Source: Hyphomicrobiales bacterium (lineage in GTDB: Bacteria > Pseudomonadota > Alphaproteobacteria > Rhizobiales > Rhizobiaceae). From it: a stretch of DNA of 64,000 nucleotides. The stretch lies in NCBI GenBank assembly GCA_900467745.1, contig UBQW01000051.1, positions 62,001 to 126,000 of the forward strand. The letters run 5' to 3'. Both the position numbers and the translations under genes were made by a program. Shown in pieces: positions 36,054 through 45,016 of the stretch (the stretch's first letter is position 1; each line of letters opens with the position of its first letter). The notes under the pieces were generated by a model that was not told the origin of the DNA, did no database searches, and was given only the letters and a program-made list of their open reading frames with translations.

Positions 36054-39000
36054 TCAGTGGAAGTTTCTGGATTTGATTTTCAGATTATCGATATGAAGGT
36101 CGGGAATATAGATGTCGCGCGCCTGCACAGCGGGCTTGGGATTATCCCGAGGATCCGGCCCTCCTCCGTGCTTGACCTGGTCGCCGCGGCCATGGGGCAG
36201 CGGGAAGTCACCGAGGCCGCCGTCCCAATTACCAATGCTTGCCAGGTCGGCGGAGAAATCGAACAGGCGCTGGGCAACGAGGTGAACGACCTCGCCTTCT
36301 CGCTGGATGCGGCCATTGATAGCCATCATGCTCGCGGTCATCAAGACCCGCCGCTGGCGTTCGAACAGGGATGGCCAGACAACCGCGTTGACGATACCGG
36401 ACTCGTCTTCCAGCGTCAGAAACATCACACCCTTTGCCGATCCCGGCCGCTGTCGCACGAGGACAAGACCGGCAGTCCAAAGCCATTTCCCGTCGCGTTG
36501 CCCCATCGCCTCGGCACAGGTGACGATGCCTTTGCGGTCCAGGTCTTTTCGGAGAAACGACACCGGGTGCGCCCTCAAGGTGAGGCCCGTGTGTGAGTAG
36601 TCCTCGACGACCTCCCTGCCCTCGGTCATCGATTTCAGCGCCACTTCAGGCTCCCGCATCTCGGCGATCACCTTGGCTTCGCGCTCAGCGGCGGCTGCCC
36701 AAAGCTCCAGAGGTTCATTTCTTAGTGCCTTGATATCCCAGAGTGCCTGCCGCCGTTCCAGTTGCAGCGAGGGAAGGAAAGCGTCAGCTTCCGCCAGCTT
36801 CACCAGCGACGACGGCGACACGCCCGAGCGTCGCCACATGTCATCGGCGGAGACAAATGGATGCTCGGCACGCGCCAGGATGATGCGCGCGGCGTCGTTG
36901 GTGGACAATCCCCGGACGACACGCATGCCGAGACGAACAGCGAAGCGGTCGGAATTGCCGATCCGTTCCATCGTGCAGTCCCAGCGAGATCGGTTGACGC
37001 AGACCGGCCGGACTTCGACGCCGTGGTTTCTGGCATCCTGGACGATCTGGGCGACGCTGTAGAACCCCATCGGCTGGCTGTTGAGCAAGGCAGCGCAAAA
37101 GACATCCGGATGGTGACACTTCACCCACGAGCTCGCATAGGCGATCAGGGCAAAGCTGGCGGCGTGACTTTCGGGAAAGCCGTAGGAGCCAAAACCCTCA
37201 AGCTGGGTGAATGTCTTCTCGGCAAATTCTCTGGTGTAATTGTTCCTCACCATGCCCTCGACGAGCTTGTCCTTGAACTTGGAGACGCCCCCCGTGAATT
37301 TGAAGGTCGCCATGGCGCGCCTGAGTTGGTCCGCCTCGCCCGCGGTAAAGCCAGCGCAGGTCATCGCGACCTTCATGGCGCTCTCCTGAAACAACGGGAC
37401 ACCTAGCGTCTTGCCAAGAACCGCTTCGAGCTCGGGCGTCGGGTACTCGACCTTCTCCTTGCCCTCTCGTCTCCGCAGATACGGATGCACCATGTCGCCC
37501 TGGATTGGTCCCGGCCGAACGATTGCGACCTGCACGACGAGATCATAAAATGTACGAGGCTTCAGGCGCGGCAGCATCGCCATCTGGGCGCGGCTTTCGA
37601 TTTGGAACGTGCCGAGCGTATCGGCCTTGCGGATCATCGCGTAGGTCGCCTGATCTTCCTGTTCCACGTCGGCCAGCCCCATCGGAATGTTCTTGTGCTC
37701 CTTCAGCAGCTCGAAGGATTTCGCCATGCAGGTCAGCATGCCGAGCGCGAGCACGTCCACCTTCATGAACTTCAGCGCCTCGATGTCGTCCTTGTCCCAT
37801 TCCACGACCTGGCGATCCTTCATGGTTGCCGGTTCGATCGGAACCAGATCGTCGAGCCTGTCCTGTGTCAGGACGAAGCCACCCGGATGCTGGCCGAGAT
37901 GGCGCGGCGCCCCCATCAACTGGGCGCTAAGATCCAATGCCAACTTCAGGCGGTAGTCGGCGGTGTTCATGTTGTTGTCTATGAGCTGCTTTTCGCCGAC
38001 TCCCTCCGACCAGCCCCAGACTCCGGAGGAGAGCTGGGTAATCAGGTCTTCAGGCAACCCCAAGGCCTTGCCGACATCACGCAGCGCGCCCTTGGCGCGG
38101 TACCGAGTGACGGTAGAGCAGAGGGCCGAGCGCGAGCGGCCATAGGTCTCGTATATCCATTGGATGACCTCCTCGCGGCGGGCGTGCTCGAAGTCGACGT
38201 CGATATCCGGCGGCTCGTCGCGTTCCATCGACACGAAACGCTCGAAGAGCAGGTCGCCGGTTTCGGGGTTGATGCTGGTGATGCCGAGGCAGTAGCAGAC
38301 AGCCGAGTTGGCCGCCGATCCCCGCCCCTGACAGAGAATTCCTTGCGAGCGGGCAAACCGGACGATGCTGTAGACGGTGAGGAAGTACGGTGCGTATTTC
38401 ATCACCCGGATGAGTTCAAGTTCGTGAAGGATCGCCTTGCGAACCTTGTCGGGGATCCCCTCGGGGTACCGGGTGGCAGCGCCCTCCCAGGCGAATTTGG
38501 TCAGTGACTGCTGCGCGTCGAGGCCTGGAACCAGAGCTTCCTCAGGATACTGGTACTGCAGCTCGCTCATGTCGAAGCGGCAGCGGTCGACGATTTCGCG
38601 GGTGCGCGCCAGCGCTTCCGGATAATCCGAAAACAGCCGGTGCATCTCCTCTGGAGCTTTCAAGAACCGATCGGCATGCCGCTCGCGATCGAAGCCGACG
38701 CTGTCGATGGTGGTGCGGTTGCGGATGCAGGTGACGATGTCCTGCAGCTGCCGGCGACCGGGATCGTGAAACAACACATCGTTGGTGACGACCGTTTTGA
38801 TCTTATGTCTCGCCGCCATGTTTGATAGATTGTGAAGCCGGAGACGGTCGTTGGGGCGACGGCGCAGGCACAGAGAAACGTAGGCCCTGTCACCGAAGAT
38901 CGCGGCGATCTTCCTGAGCTGGCCCGCGGTGGTCTCGTCGGCCTCATCGGGTATAAGGATGGCAATCAGGCCGCCGCTATAGGCTTCCACGTCCGACAGA

Positions 39001-39320
39001 TCGAGGATGCACTTGCCCTTGCCTCCCCGGATTTTGCCGAGCGAAAGCAGACGTGTTAGTCTGGAATAGGCTGGTCTGTCGGTTGGATAGACCAGGATCG
39101 ACAAGCCATCGGAAAGATCGAGACGACAGCCGACAACCAGGCGCACTCCGGTGGTCTTCGCCGCCTCCCAGGCGCGCACGATACCGGCCAGCGAGTTGCG
39201 ATCGACAACACCAACGGCGTCAATGCCAAGCGCTGCCGCAGTGGCGAACAGTTCCTCCGAAGAACTGGCGCCCCGCAGGAACGAGAAATGTGTGGTGACC
39301 TGAAGTTCGGCATACCTCAT
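36054..39320 (-). CDS. dnaE2: Error-prone DNA polymerase DnaE2 (ImuC)
   Basis: A 1088-residue C-family polymerase that performs translesion synthesis in the SOS mutasome with ImuA and ImuB. Visible parts are the N-terminal PHP domain (ELQVTTHFSFLRGASS), the polymerase core with GRGSAANS, the catalytic motif PPDIDVDF and the QHPGGFVLT segment, the FPESHAASFALIAYASSWVKCHHP thumb/finger region, and a C-terminal OB-fold (TLEDESGIVNAVVWP). The length fits DnaE2 and is shorter than replicative DnaE1. The start overlaps the imuB stop by 4 bp. The C-terminus ends in a charged tail of about 50 residues. Confidence 0.96.
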   Translation of the reverse strand: MRYAELQVTTHFSFLRGASSSEELFATAAALGIDAVGVVDRNSLAGIVRAWEAAKTTGVRLVVGCRLDLSDGLSILVYPTDRPAYSRLTRLLSLGKIRGGKGKCILDLSDVEAYSGGLIAILIPDEADETTAGQLRKIAAIFGDRAYVSLCLRRRPNDRLRLHNLSNMAARHKIKTVVTNDVLFHDPGRRQLQDIVTCIRNRTTIDSVGFDRERHADRFLKAPEEMHRLFSDYPEALARTREIVDRCRFDMSELQYQYPEEALVPGLDAQQSLTKFAWEGAATRYPEGIPDKVRKAILHELELIRVMKYAPYFLTVYSIVRFARSQGILCQGRGSAANSAVCYCLGITSINPETGDLLFERFVSMERDEPPDIDVDFEHARREEVIQWIYETYGRSRSALCSTVTRYRAKGALRDVGKALGLPEDLITQLSSGVWGWSEGVGEKQLIDNNMNTADYRLKLALDLSAQLMGAPRHLGQHPGGFVLTQDRLDDLVPIEPATMKDRQVVEWDKDDIEALKFMKVDVLALGMLTCMAKSFELLKEHKNIPMGLADVEQEDQATYAMIRKADTLGTFQIESRAQMAMLPRLKPRTFYDLVVQVAIVRPGPIQGDMVHPYLRRREGKEKVEYPTPELEAVLGKTLGVPLFQESAMKVAMTCAGFTAGEADQLRRAMATFKFTGGVSKFKDKLVEGMVRNNYTREFAEKTFTQLEGFGSYGFPESHAASFALIAYASSWVKCHHPDVFCAALLNSQPMGFYSVAQIVQDARNHGVEVRPVCVNRSRWDCTMERIGNSDRFAVRLGMRVVRGLSTNDAARIILARAEHPFVSADDMWRRSGVSPSSLVKLAEADAFLPSLQLERRQALWDIKALRNEPLELWAAAAEREAKVIAEMREPEVALKSMTEGREVVEDYSHTGLTLRAHPVSFLRKDLDRKGIVTCAEAMGQRDGKWLWTAGLVLVRQRPGSAKGVMFLTLEDESGIVNAVVWPSLFERQRRVLMTASMMAINGRIQREGEVVHLVAQRLFDFSADLASIGNWDGGLGDFPLPHGRGDQVKHGGGPDPRDNPKPAVQARDIYIPDLHIDNLKIKSRNFH

Positions 39321-40831
39321 CCGAACACTCCATGCAGAAACCAGAGATGCGAGCCCGTGTCAGCGTCCACCCCGTCACCGGCGCGATAGACCCAGTACCG
39401 TTCACCCGCCTCGTCCTCAACCACGAAATAGTCCCGCACGGCGGCATGTTCTCTCGGACGAAGCCACCACTCGCCGAAGATCCGCTCGGGACCGTCAGCC
39501 CGTTTTACGCGCCGACGTTTTCCGCGCCAGGTGAACACGGCCGGTGGCTGGTCGGGAAGCAGAGCGGTGACGTCGATGCGTTCCGGGTTCGCCAGCAGCC
39601 GCGACGGCCGTGGCCATTTGGCGGTCCATGTCGCGCCGGTCTCGTCGGCCGTCGGACCGACGCGCATCACCGCTCGTTCGGGAACGTCGGAGGCGACCGG
39701 CGTAACCCGGTAGAGACGTTGGCCGCGGTTGCCGAGAATGTCCACCAGCGGGGTGACATCGACAACCTGCTCCTCGATCAGCGAGGACGCGACCTGCCTC
39801 TCCTCCAATGGCTCTGCCATGATGGCGACAAGCACCAGGCGTTCGATCCCGAATCCCGGATCGATTTTCTCGATGCGATCGCAGAGCAGCTTTGACAGCC
39901 GGGCGGGGTCACGCACCGGTTTTGCCAATCCAGCTCGAATGCACTGGCGGGTATTGTCGACGCGGTGGATGACGAGATCGGAACGTCTGACGCCGAGACC
40001 GCGCGTTTCCAGCTTGGCGGTCAGTTCGCCGACCAGTCGGTGCACATATTTGGCGATCGTCTCAGCGGCGCCGATCGGCTCCTGAAAGTTCTTGGCTGCC
40101 TCGACCAACTCCGGAGTGCGCAAGGGCTCGATGGGTTCTGCCATGCGTCCGAAGAGCTGATCCAGCCGCCGGCCAACTTCCGGCCCGTACCGCAGTGTCA
40201 ACGGTGCGCGGGGCATTGCGGAGAGTTCTCCTACCGTCTCGACGCCCATCACCCGCAGTCCATGGATTGTGTCTGGTGGAAGACGCAGACAGTGGATCGG
40301 CAGGGAAGTCACCGCTTTCGCAACGCCGCCCACCGGAACAACGGTCGTTTCAGCCGATGTCACGCGGGTGATGGCATGCGCTGCTCCCCAGGTATCGGCG
40401 ACCGCGGCACGTGCCGTCAGGCCTCGTGCTCTCAACCCGTTGACCAACCCGGATATCAGCAGGTCTTCGCCACCCTGCAGGTGATCGGCGCCTTCAGTGT
40501 CCATGACGATACCGTCCGTACCATCGACGGCGACGACCGGGCTGTATTGCCGGAGCGCCCACAGCGCCAGGCGTTCAAGGGCAGCCGCGTCGGCGGAAGG
40601 ATCGGCATCCATCATCGTCAGATTGGCAACGATCGCCTGGGCTTTGCTCGCCGGCATGCCGACCTTGAGGCCGAGTTTGCGCGCGGCGGTATCGGCAGCC
40701 GAGATCCAGCGTTTCGACCCCGATTTGGAAATGACGACGAGCGGCTGGTCAACTGGCACGTTTCCCTCTCCATGCCGACGTATCCGGTCTGTTGGCAGAG
40801 TGGGGAAGTAGACACAAACGACCCTTGGCAT
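39317..40831 (-). CDS. imuB: ImuB, catalytically inactive Y-family polymerase homologue
   Basis: A protein of about 504 residues that links DnaE2 to the sliding clamp during SOS mutagenesis. The Y-family palm, fingers and little-finger pattern is recognisable (KVGMPASKAQAI, GVETVGELSAMP, RLDQLFGR), but the N-terminal VYFPTLPTDR segment lacks the metal-binding aspartate of active polymerases, as expected for ImuB. The start is ATG at 40831 or GTG at 40834. It overlaps imuA by about 80 bp and dnaE2 by 4 bp, so the three are translationally linked. Confidence 0.94.
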   Translation of the reverse strand: MPRVVCVYFPTLPTDRIRRHGEGNVPVDQPLVVISKSGSKRWISAADTAARKLGLKVGMPASKAQAIVANLTMMDADPSADAAALERLALWALRQYSPVVAVDGTDGIVMDTEGADHLQGGEDLLISGLVNGLRARGLTARAAVADTWGAAHAITRVTSAETTVVPVGGVAKAVTSLPIHCLRLPPDTIHGLRVMGVETVGELSAMPRAPLTLRYGPEVGRRLDQLFGRMAEPIEPLRTPELVEAAKNFQEPIGAAETIAKYVHRLVGELTAKLETRGLGVRRSDLVIHRVDNTRQCIRAGLAKPVRDPARLSKLLCDRIEKIDPGFGIERLVLVAIMAEPLEERQVASSLIEEQVVDVTPLVDILGNRGQRLYRVTPVASDVPERAVMRVGPTADETGATWTAKWPRPSRLLANPERIDVTALLPDQPPAVFTWRGKRRRVKRADGPERIFGEWWLRPREHAAVRDYFVVEDEAGERYWVYRAGDGVDADTGSHLWFLHGVFG

Positions 40832-41507
40832 CACAGGCTCCTAATTCGAACTCGGCACACTCGCCTGCTTTCACGCGCATCAATTCCGCCAGCCATCTCG
40901 GGCGGCCGACGCCCGCGACTGGCAATGCCTCCGATGGGAGCACGCTCACCCTCCATCGTGTCGTCGAGGCTGTCGGGTTGCCGAAGTCCGACGCCTCCGT
41001 CTGCCGCCGCCGTCTGCGGACAACAAGGCCCATGGTCCCGGTTTTCTCTGCAGCCAGCTGCAGCCGCCTCGATGCCACCATCGGCAATCGAACCAGTTCC
41101 CCGACAACTGCCGCCAAGCCACCGAAGGAAAGCCCCTCTTCCATGGAGGCCAGGACGTCCTCCTCCTTGTCGCCTTCGCAAAAAATCACGCGGTCGGGAT
41201 GCAGGCCCGCCTGGGCGATCGCCGGGAAAAAGAGGTCAGGTCTGGTGAGACACCATAGGACCTTACCCTTCGAGCGGGCTGCAATTCCGGCGGCGAACAA
41301 TACCGCTGCGGCTCCATCGACCGTGCCGGCCCCGCCGCCGGCTATCTCGTGAAGAGCGCCGTATGAAAGCCCGCCTCCTGGCAGATGTTCGTCCATCTCG
41401 CGAACGCCGAAGGGCAGCACGATGGCTTTCTTTGCCGCACTGCCCTCCAGGTGGGCGATGCGATCTCTCAGCTCCTCAATGACCCGAGGATTATGGGCGC
41501 GCGACAT
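40749..41507 (-). CDS. imuA: ImuA, RecA-like SOS mutagenesis protein
   Basis: A 252-residue RecA/SulA-related protein that starts the imuA-imuB-dnaE2 mutagenesis operon. The segment FGVREMDEHLPGGGLSYGALHEIAGGG resembles the RecA N-terminal region; family members inhibit RecA and tune SOS induction. AGGAGG lies 10 bases upstream of the ATG, and a LexA box is centred 67 bp upstream. Confidence 0.92.
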   Translation of the reverse strand: MSRAHNPRVIEELRDRIAHLEGSAAKKAIVLPFGVREMDEHLPGGGLSYGALHEIAGGGAGTVDGAAAVLFAAGIAARSKGKVLWCLTRPDLFFPAIAQAGLHPDRVIFCEGDKEEDVLASMEEGLSFGGLAAVVGELVRLPMVASRRLQLAAEKTGTMGLVVRRRRRQTEASDFGNPTASTTRWRVSVLPSEALPVAGVGRPRWLAELMRVKAGECAEFELGACDAKGRLCLLPHSANRPDTSAWRGKRAS

Positions 41508-41566
41508 CGTTCACGGACCTCCTCAGCTCGCGTTGCACGGGACTTCATGCCCCTCAAAATATGGAG

Positions 41567-41581
41567 GTTCTTTTTTTGTTC
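41567..41581 (-). promoter_or_regulatory. LexA (SOS) box, GTTC-N7-GTTC
   Basis: GTTC, seven T residues, GTTC: an exact match to the alphaproteobacterial LexA direct repeat. It lies 60-74 bp upstream of imuA and predicts DNA-damage induction of the whole imuA-imuB-dnaE2-SRAP run. Confidence 0.88.
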
Positions 41582-41726
41582 CGTCGCCGGAAAAGAGTCA
41601 AGCGGGCTTCCGGAGGATGAATTAGGGCCGGCTGAAACGCGGATATGCGAATCGCCAAGCGAATCAGTGATCTAGCCACTCAGCGCCAAATATTTGCCGG
41701 GACTCTTTTTTTAGTCGCTACAGGGC

Positions 41727-42620
41727 TCATCGCCGCGGCGGGGGGGTACCCCCGGACTCCGATCTACGTCGTTCGCGAGATTTGGCGGCCCTTCTTGCTT
41801 CTCTGAGCTCGTCGAGTGCCGGGTTCCACCATCCCCGGAGCCGCTCGTATTCTCCAGGCTCTGACCTCGCTGGCCAGGTATGGACGAGTTCATCAAGGGT
41901 GGAGGGTCTCCACCCGGCCCACACATGCTCTTCAGTCGCGGCCGGATGATGTTCCGCGACCTGTTCCGGATCCACGATCTCGCCCGACACATCGGTGATG
42001 ACGACGATCCCATACGCTGTTGTTGCCACCGGCCTGCCAATTGGCGGGAGGTCGTCGCTTGACACCGGCAATCTGCGCTTCTTTCGTTCAGTCGTTCGAC
42101 GTTTGGCCTTGGCTTCCTCCTCTGTGCCCCTGCGGGCCTCGGCACGCTTTCGGCGCTCTTCGGGTTCTGACCGTTTCGCGGCTTCCTCGATTGTCTCCCA
42201 ACGGTGCTGAAGATCGTCGTATGACGCAAACGGGATTTCCCAGACTTTGTCGTCACCATTCCATCGCGCGAATGGCACCTGCCGAAGGTCATTCACGACC
42301 GTGCTCGAGTACGGCGTCCTTATGCGAAAACCGCTGTCGAACACTTGCAGGTAAGGACTGAGGATCGGCTCGAACTCGAAAGCGTCGCGGCCGCGCTCCT
42401 CTTCGTAGGGTTTCCGGCGGTCGGCTTCCGTCGCGAGCCACCGGTCGATGCGCTTGCGAGCCGTCTTGCCGGGCACCGTCCATGCCTGAAGGCGGTCGCT
42501 CCACCTGGCGTTTGGGAAGGTCTCCCGGAAACGCGCGACGGTCATCCGGTCGAACGCAAAGGAAACCGTCTCCTGTGGTGGGCGTTCTGCCTCGTCCTGT
42601 TTCTGGTGGTCATCGGTCAT
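41727..42620 (-). CDS. Hypothetical protein with HARP-like repeats
   Basis: A 297-residue protein of unknown function. Two similar segments, FRETFPNARWSDRLQAWTVP (about 32-51) and the stretch around 104-125 with FARWNGDDKVWEIPF, look like the short fold found in HARP/SMARCAL1-type modules, which bind DNA forks. Residues 135-180 are very charged and probably coiled. The C-terminal part has WAGWRPSTLDELVHTWP. The neighbouring DNA-repair genes fit a nucleic-acid role, but that is inference. Confidence 0.65.
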   Translation of the reverse strand: MTDDHQKQDEAERPPQETVSFAFDRMTVARFRETFPNARWSDRLQAWTVPGKTARKRIDRWLATEADRRKPYEEERGRDAFEFEPILSPYLQVFDSGFRIRTPYSSTVVNDLRQVPFARWNGDDKVWEIPFASYDDLQHRWETIEEAAKRSEPEERRKRAEARRGTEEEAKAKRRTTERKKRRLPVSSDDLPPIGRPVATTAYGIVVITDVSGEIVDPEQVAEHHPAATEEHVWAGWRPSTLDELVHTWPARSEPGEYERLRGWWNPALDELREARRAAKSRERRRSESGGTPPPRR

Positions 42621-42655
42621 GGAAGAAGAACGATCCGCCCGCTGTCGAGTTTCGA

Positions 42656-43249
42656 CTACAGCAGGGTCTTCTTCAGAAAAGACAGCGCTTTTTGAGCGCC
42701 GGTGCTGGAAATCGTGTGTCCAGTTCCCCGTTCGACATCCAGCTCAACTTTGAAGCCCGCCGTCCCGAGCTGCGCGGCCGCGAGCCGCGAGGCCATGGGA
42801 GGGATGGTGGTGTCGTTCTCTCCATGGACCAGAAGCACGGGCGTGCTGTTGCTCGCGGGGGAAACCGGCTGTGGAGGAAGCAGGCCGGAGAACGCGACCA
42901 GTGCGCCGACCTTCCACCTTCCCGAGGCAACGGCGTCAAGCGCGACGATGGCGCCTTGCGAGACGCCGACGAAGGCGACCCGCTCATGGGCGTCCGCGAA
43001 CCCTTCCCGACGGACGACGTCGTTCATAAGTCCGTCAAATACTTTTCGGACGGTTTGGATACGCTCCGGATCGAGGGGATTGCCCTCCGCGCTGAACCAC
43101 TGATGTCCGTACCTGTGGTGCATCGGGGCGTCTGGAGCGACGAAACGCGTCCCAGGAAGACTGGCGCGCCAGGATGATGCCAGCGGCATGAGCTGCGCGC
43201 CGGAGGCACCGATGCCATGCAGGAAGACGATCAAGGTTTTATCGGACAA
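42656..43249 (-). CDS. Alpha/beta hydrolase (carboxylesterase/phospholipase family)
   Basis: A 197-residue serine hydrolase of the small carboxylesterase (YpfH-like) group: LIVFLHGIGASG oxyanion region, nucleophile Ser97 in GVSQGA, acid in HGENDTTIP and base in GTGHTI. The length matches the family. The substrate is unknown. It lies downstream of the DUF3606/membrane-protein pair, separated from it by a hairpin. Confidence 0.85.
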   Translation of the reverse strand: MSDKTLIVFLHGIGASGAQLMPLASSWRASLPGTRFVAPDAPMHHRYGHQWFSAEGNPLDPERIQTVRKVFDGLMNDVVRREGFADAHERVAFVGVSQGAIVALDAVASGRWKVGALVAFSGLLPPQPVSPASNSTPVLLVHGENDTTIPPMASRLAAAQLGTAGFKVELDVERGTGHTISSTGAQKALSFLKKTLL

Positions 43250-43276
43250 TGGCTCTCGCTTTCGGGCGATGACAAA

Positions 43277-43313
43277 CCGAGGGCGCTCGACCCGTCATGG
43301 GGAGCGCCCTCGG
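43277..43313 (-). terminator. Hairpin downstream of the small-protein pair
   Basis: A perfect 12-bp stem CCGAGGGCGCTC / GAGCGCCCTCGG with a 13-base loop, followed on the minus strand by TTTG. It lies between the stop of the small membrane protein and the start of the hydrolase. Confidence 0.6.
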
Positions 43314-43437
43314 TCACCCGGACGACCGCGACCACGCGAAAATCATTTCGCGGTGCTGCTGTCGTTGGTTTCGGGTGGTAGTCGCTAGATGAGGATTGCA
43401 AAGACTATCTTCAAGATCGGATCCAAGTGAGCCCTCA

Positions 43438-43695
43438 TCATCGCCAGAGGCTTTTCGACCGGGCGTCGCGCGTGGCGACATGGACGAGAACAGCCGTCGA
43501 TAGAAGGATGCTGGAGACGAGAGCGGCGATCGAAAGCAGGCCGCCGCTGGACACATCGACGCTTGCGCGCAAACCCGCATTCTTCGTGAAGCTAATCTCG
43601 ACTTCCGCCCGTTGGCGGTCGCCGTGCGGCGGAATTGATCCGACGTGAGCATCAGTCGTTGTGCTCCCGACGCTTGTATCGAGTGTTCGATTCAT
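43438..43695 (-). CDS. Small single-span membrane protein
   Basis: An 85-residue protein of unknown function with a polar N-terminal half and one likely membrane helix (about 49-77, SGGLLSIAALVSSILLSTAV), ending in basic residues. The ATG shares one base with the stop of the DUF3606-like gene (TGATG), so translation is coupled. That overlap is the main support for its being real. Confidence 0.6.
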   Translation of the reverse strand: MNRTLDTSVGSTTTDAHVGSIPPHGDRQRAEVEISFTKNAGLRASVDVSSGGLLSIAALVSSILLSTAVLVHVATRDARSKSLWR

Positions 43696-43868
43696 CAACC
43701 TTTTAGATCCGCTTCGACCTTCTTGCGGCTGTTGCCGACCTTTTTGACGGCGCCTTTCACTTCACCTTTCGAGACGCCTTCCTTCTTTGCTTCGTATCGG
43801 ACCTCATGCTCCTGTCCGCCTGCGACCCTCGCTCTGTCTTGCGCCCGCCCGCGTGTTGTCGTCGCCAT
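43695..43868 (-). CDS. DUF3606-like small basic protein
   Basis: A 57-residue, lysine-rich protein (AGGQEHEVRYEAKKEGVSKG ... VKKVGNSRKKVE). The pattern matches DUF3606 and similar small proteins common in rhizobia, whose function is unknown; the basic helix suggests nucleic-acid binding. GGAG at ideal spacing precedes the ATG. It is divergent from the ku operon over a 229-bp region and coupled to the membrane protein downstream. Confidence 0.75.
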   Translation of the reverse strand: MATTTRGRAQDRARVAGGQEHEVRYEAKKEGVSKGEVKGAVKKVGNSRKKVEADLKG

Positions 43869-44024
43869 ATCGATATCTCCTTGCTGGCTACGTGATCCTG
43901 CCCCTAAACGTTTGATGATTCACGTTGTTCCTCGGCTTACGCGTCGGCGATCCCATCCTCGATAGGTGCCTGCCGGTGCACCCGGAATCAAATTGGCAAC
44001 AAACGGCGCTAAGCCATTGAAAAA

Positions 44025-44086
44025 TGATTCGTTTCGAGTCGGAACGAATCACCTGCTCAAATCTTGATTCGCCAGTAGTGATTCGG
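44025..44086 (+). promoter_or_regulatory. ku operon control region with repeated GATTCG hexamers
   Basis: TGATTCGTT at 44025-44033 mirrors AACGAATCA at 44043-44051 around a 9-base spacer, and two further GATTCG copies follow at 44066 and 44081. The last lies against the ribosome-binding site of the first ku gene. A dyad plus direct half-sites this close to the start suggests an operator. Confidence 0.5.
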
Positions 44087-44097
44087 GAGTAACGGGT

Positions 44098-45006
44098 ATG
44101 GCGAGTGGACACAGGGCCCAGTGGAAGGGCTTTATCAAGTTCGGTGAAGTCTCATGCGGGGCGGCTCTCTACACAGCAGCGAGTACCTCTGACAGGATGA
44201 CATTCAACACGATCAACAAGGCCACCGGCAACCGCGTCAACCGCATCTTTATCGATGGTGAAACCGAAGATCCTGTCCCGAAGGAACAGCAGACCAAGGG
44301 ATTTGAGATCGAGAACGGCCAGTACATCATCATTGATCCAGACGAGGTCGCCGCCACCATCCCGGAATCGAACAAGACTCTTGAGATCGAAGCGTTCATT
44401 CCCTGCTCTGATGTCGATGACGTCTACTTCGACAAGCCCTATTACCTGACACCGGACAAAATGGGCGGCGACGCTTTTGTCGCGCTGCGCGAGGGAATGC
44501 GGAAGTCAAAGGTCGCGGCGATTGCAAGGACCGTTTTGTTCCGACGCATGCGCACCGTCCTCATCCGGCCTCACGGCAAGGGCCTGATCGCCACCACCTT
44601 AAACTATGACTACGAAGTTCGCTCGTCTAAGAAGGCGTTCGAGGAAATGCCGAAGCTGAAGATTGAAGGCGAGATGCTGGATCTCGCCAAGCATATCATC
44701 AGCACCAAGAAGGGCGACTTCGATCCGGCCACGTTCGACGATCGATATGAAGCAGCGCTCGCCGAGCTGGTGAAGGCGAAGATGGAAGGCAGATCCCTGC
44801 CTAAGCCGAAAAAGGTCGAGGTTTCGAAGCCGAACGATCTGCTGGCGGCCCTGCGCGAGAGTGCTGGCCTGGCCAAGGCTGCCGAGGGCAAACCGAAACG
44901 CACTGCTGCCAATGCCAACGCTGGCACCGGTCGGCAGCGCGCCGCGCGCGGAGCGGCTGCGAAGGCCGCCTCCTCCAAGGCTGCTCCGCAGCGCAAGGCG
45001 AGCTAG
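44098..45006 (+). CDS. ku: Ku protein, first copy
   Basis: A 302-residue bacterial Ku, which binds double-strand DNA ends as a ring and recruits ligase LigD for end joining. The Ku core covers residues 5-250 (WKGFIKFGEVSCGAALYTA, VYFDKPYYLTPD, then AKHIISTKKGDFDPATFDDRYEAAL). The last 50 residues are Ala/Lys-rich, a typical basic DNA-binding tail. GGGAG lies upstream of the ATG. A second ku follows after 10 bp. No ligD gene is in the window. Rhizobia commonly have paired ku genes acting as heterodimers. Confidence 0.95.
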   Translation: MASGHRAQWKGFIKFGEVSCGAALYTAASTSDRMTFNTINKATGNRVNRIFIDGETEDPVPKEQQTKGFEIENGQYIIIDPDEVAATIPESNKTLEIEAFIPCSDVDDVYFDKPYYLTPDKMGGDAFVALREGMRKSKVAAIARTVLFRRMRTVLIRPHGKGLIATTLNYDYEVRSSKKAFEEMPKLKIEGEMLDLAKHIISTKKGDFDPATFDDRYEAALAELVKAKMEGRSLPKPKKVEVSKPNDLLAALRESAGLAKAAEGKPKRTAANANAGTGRQRAARGAAAKAASSKAAPQRKAS

Positions 45007-45016
45007 GAGGTCGGTC

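Noticed and set aside
39317..40831. An active Y-family polymerase (DinB)
   Set aside because: The N-terminal metal-binding aspartate is absent, and position and pattern fit ImuB.
44041..44070. An EcfG (RpoE2-type) promoter before ku, suggested by GGAAC
   Set aside because: No CGTT -10 element at 16-17 bp spacing, so the consensus is only half met.
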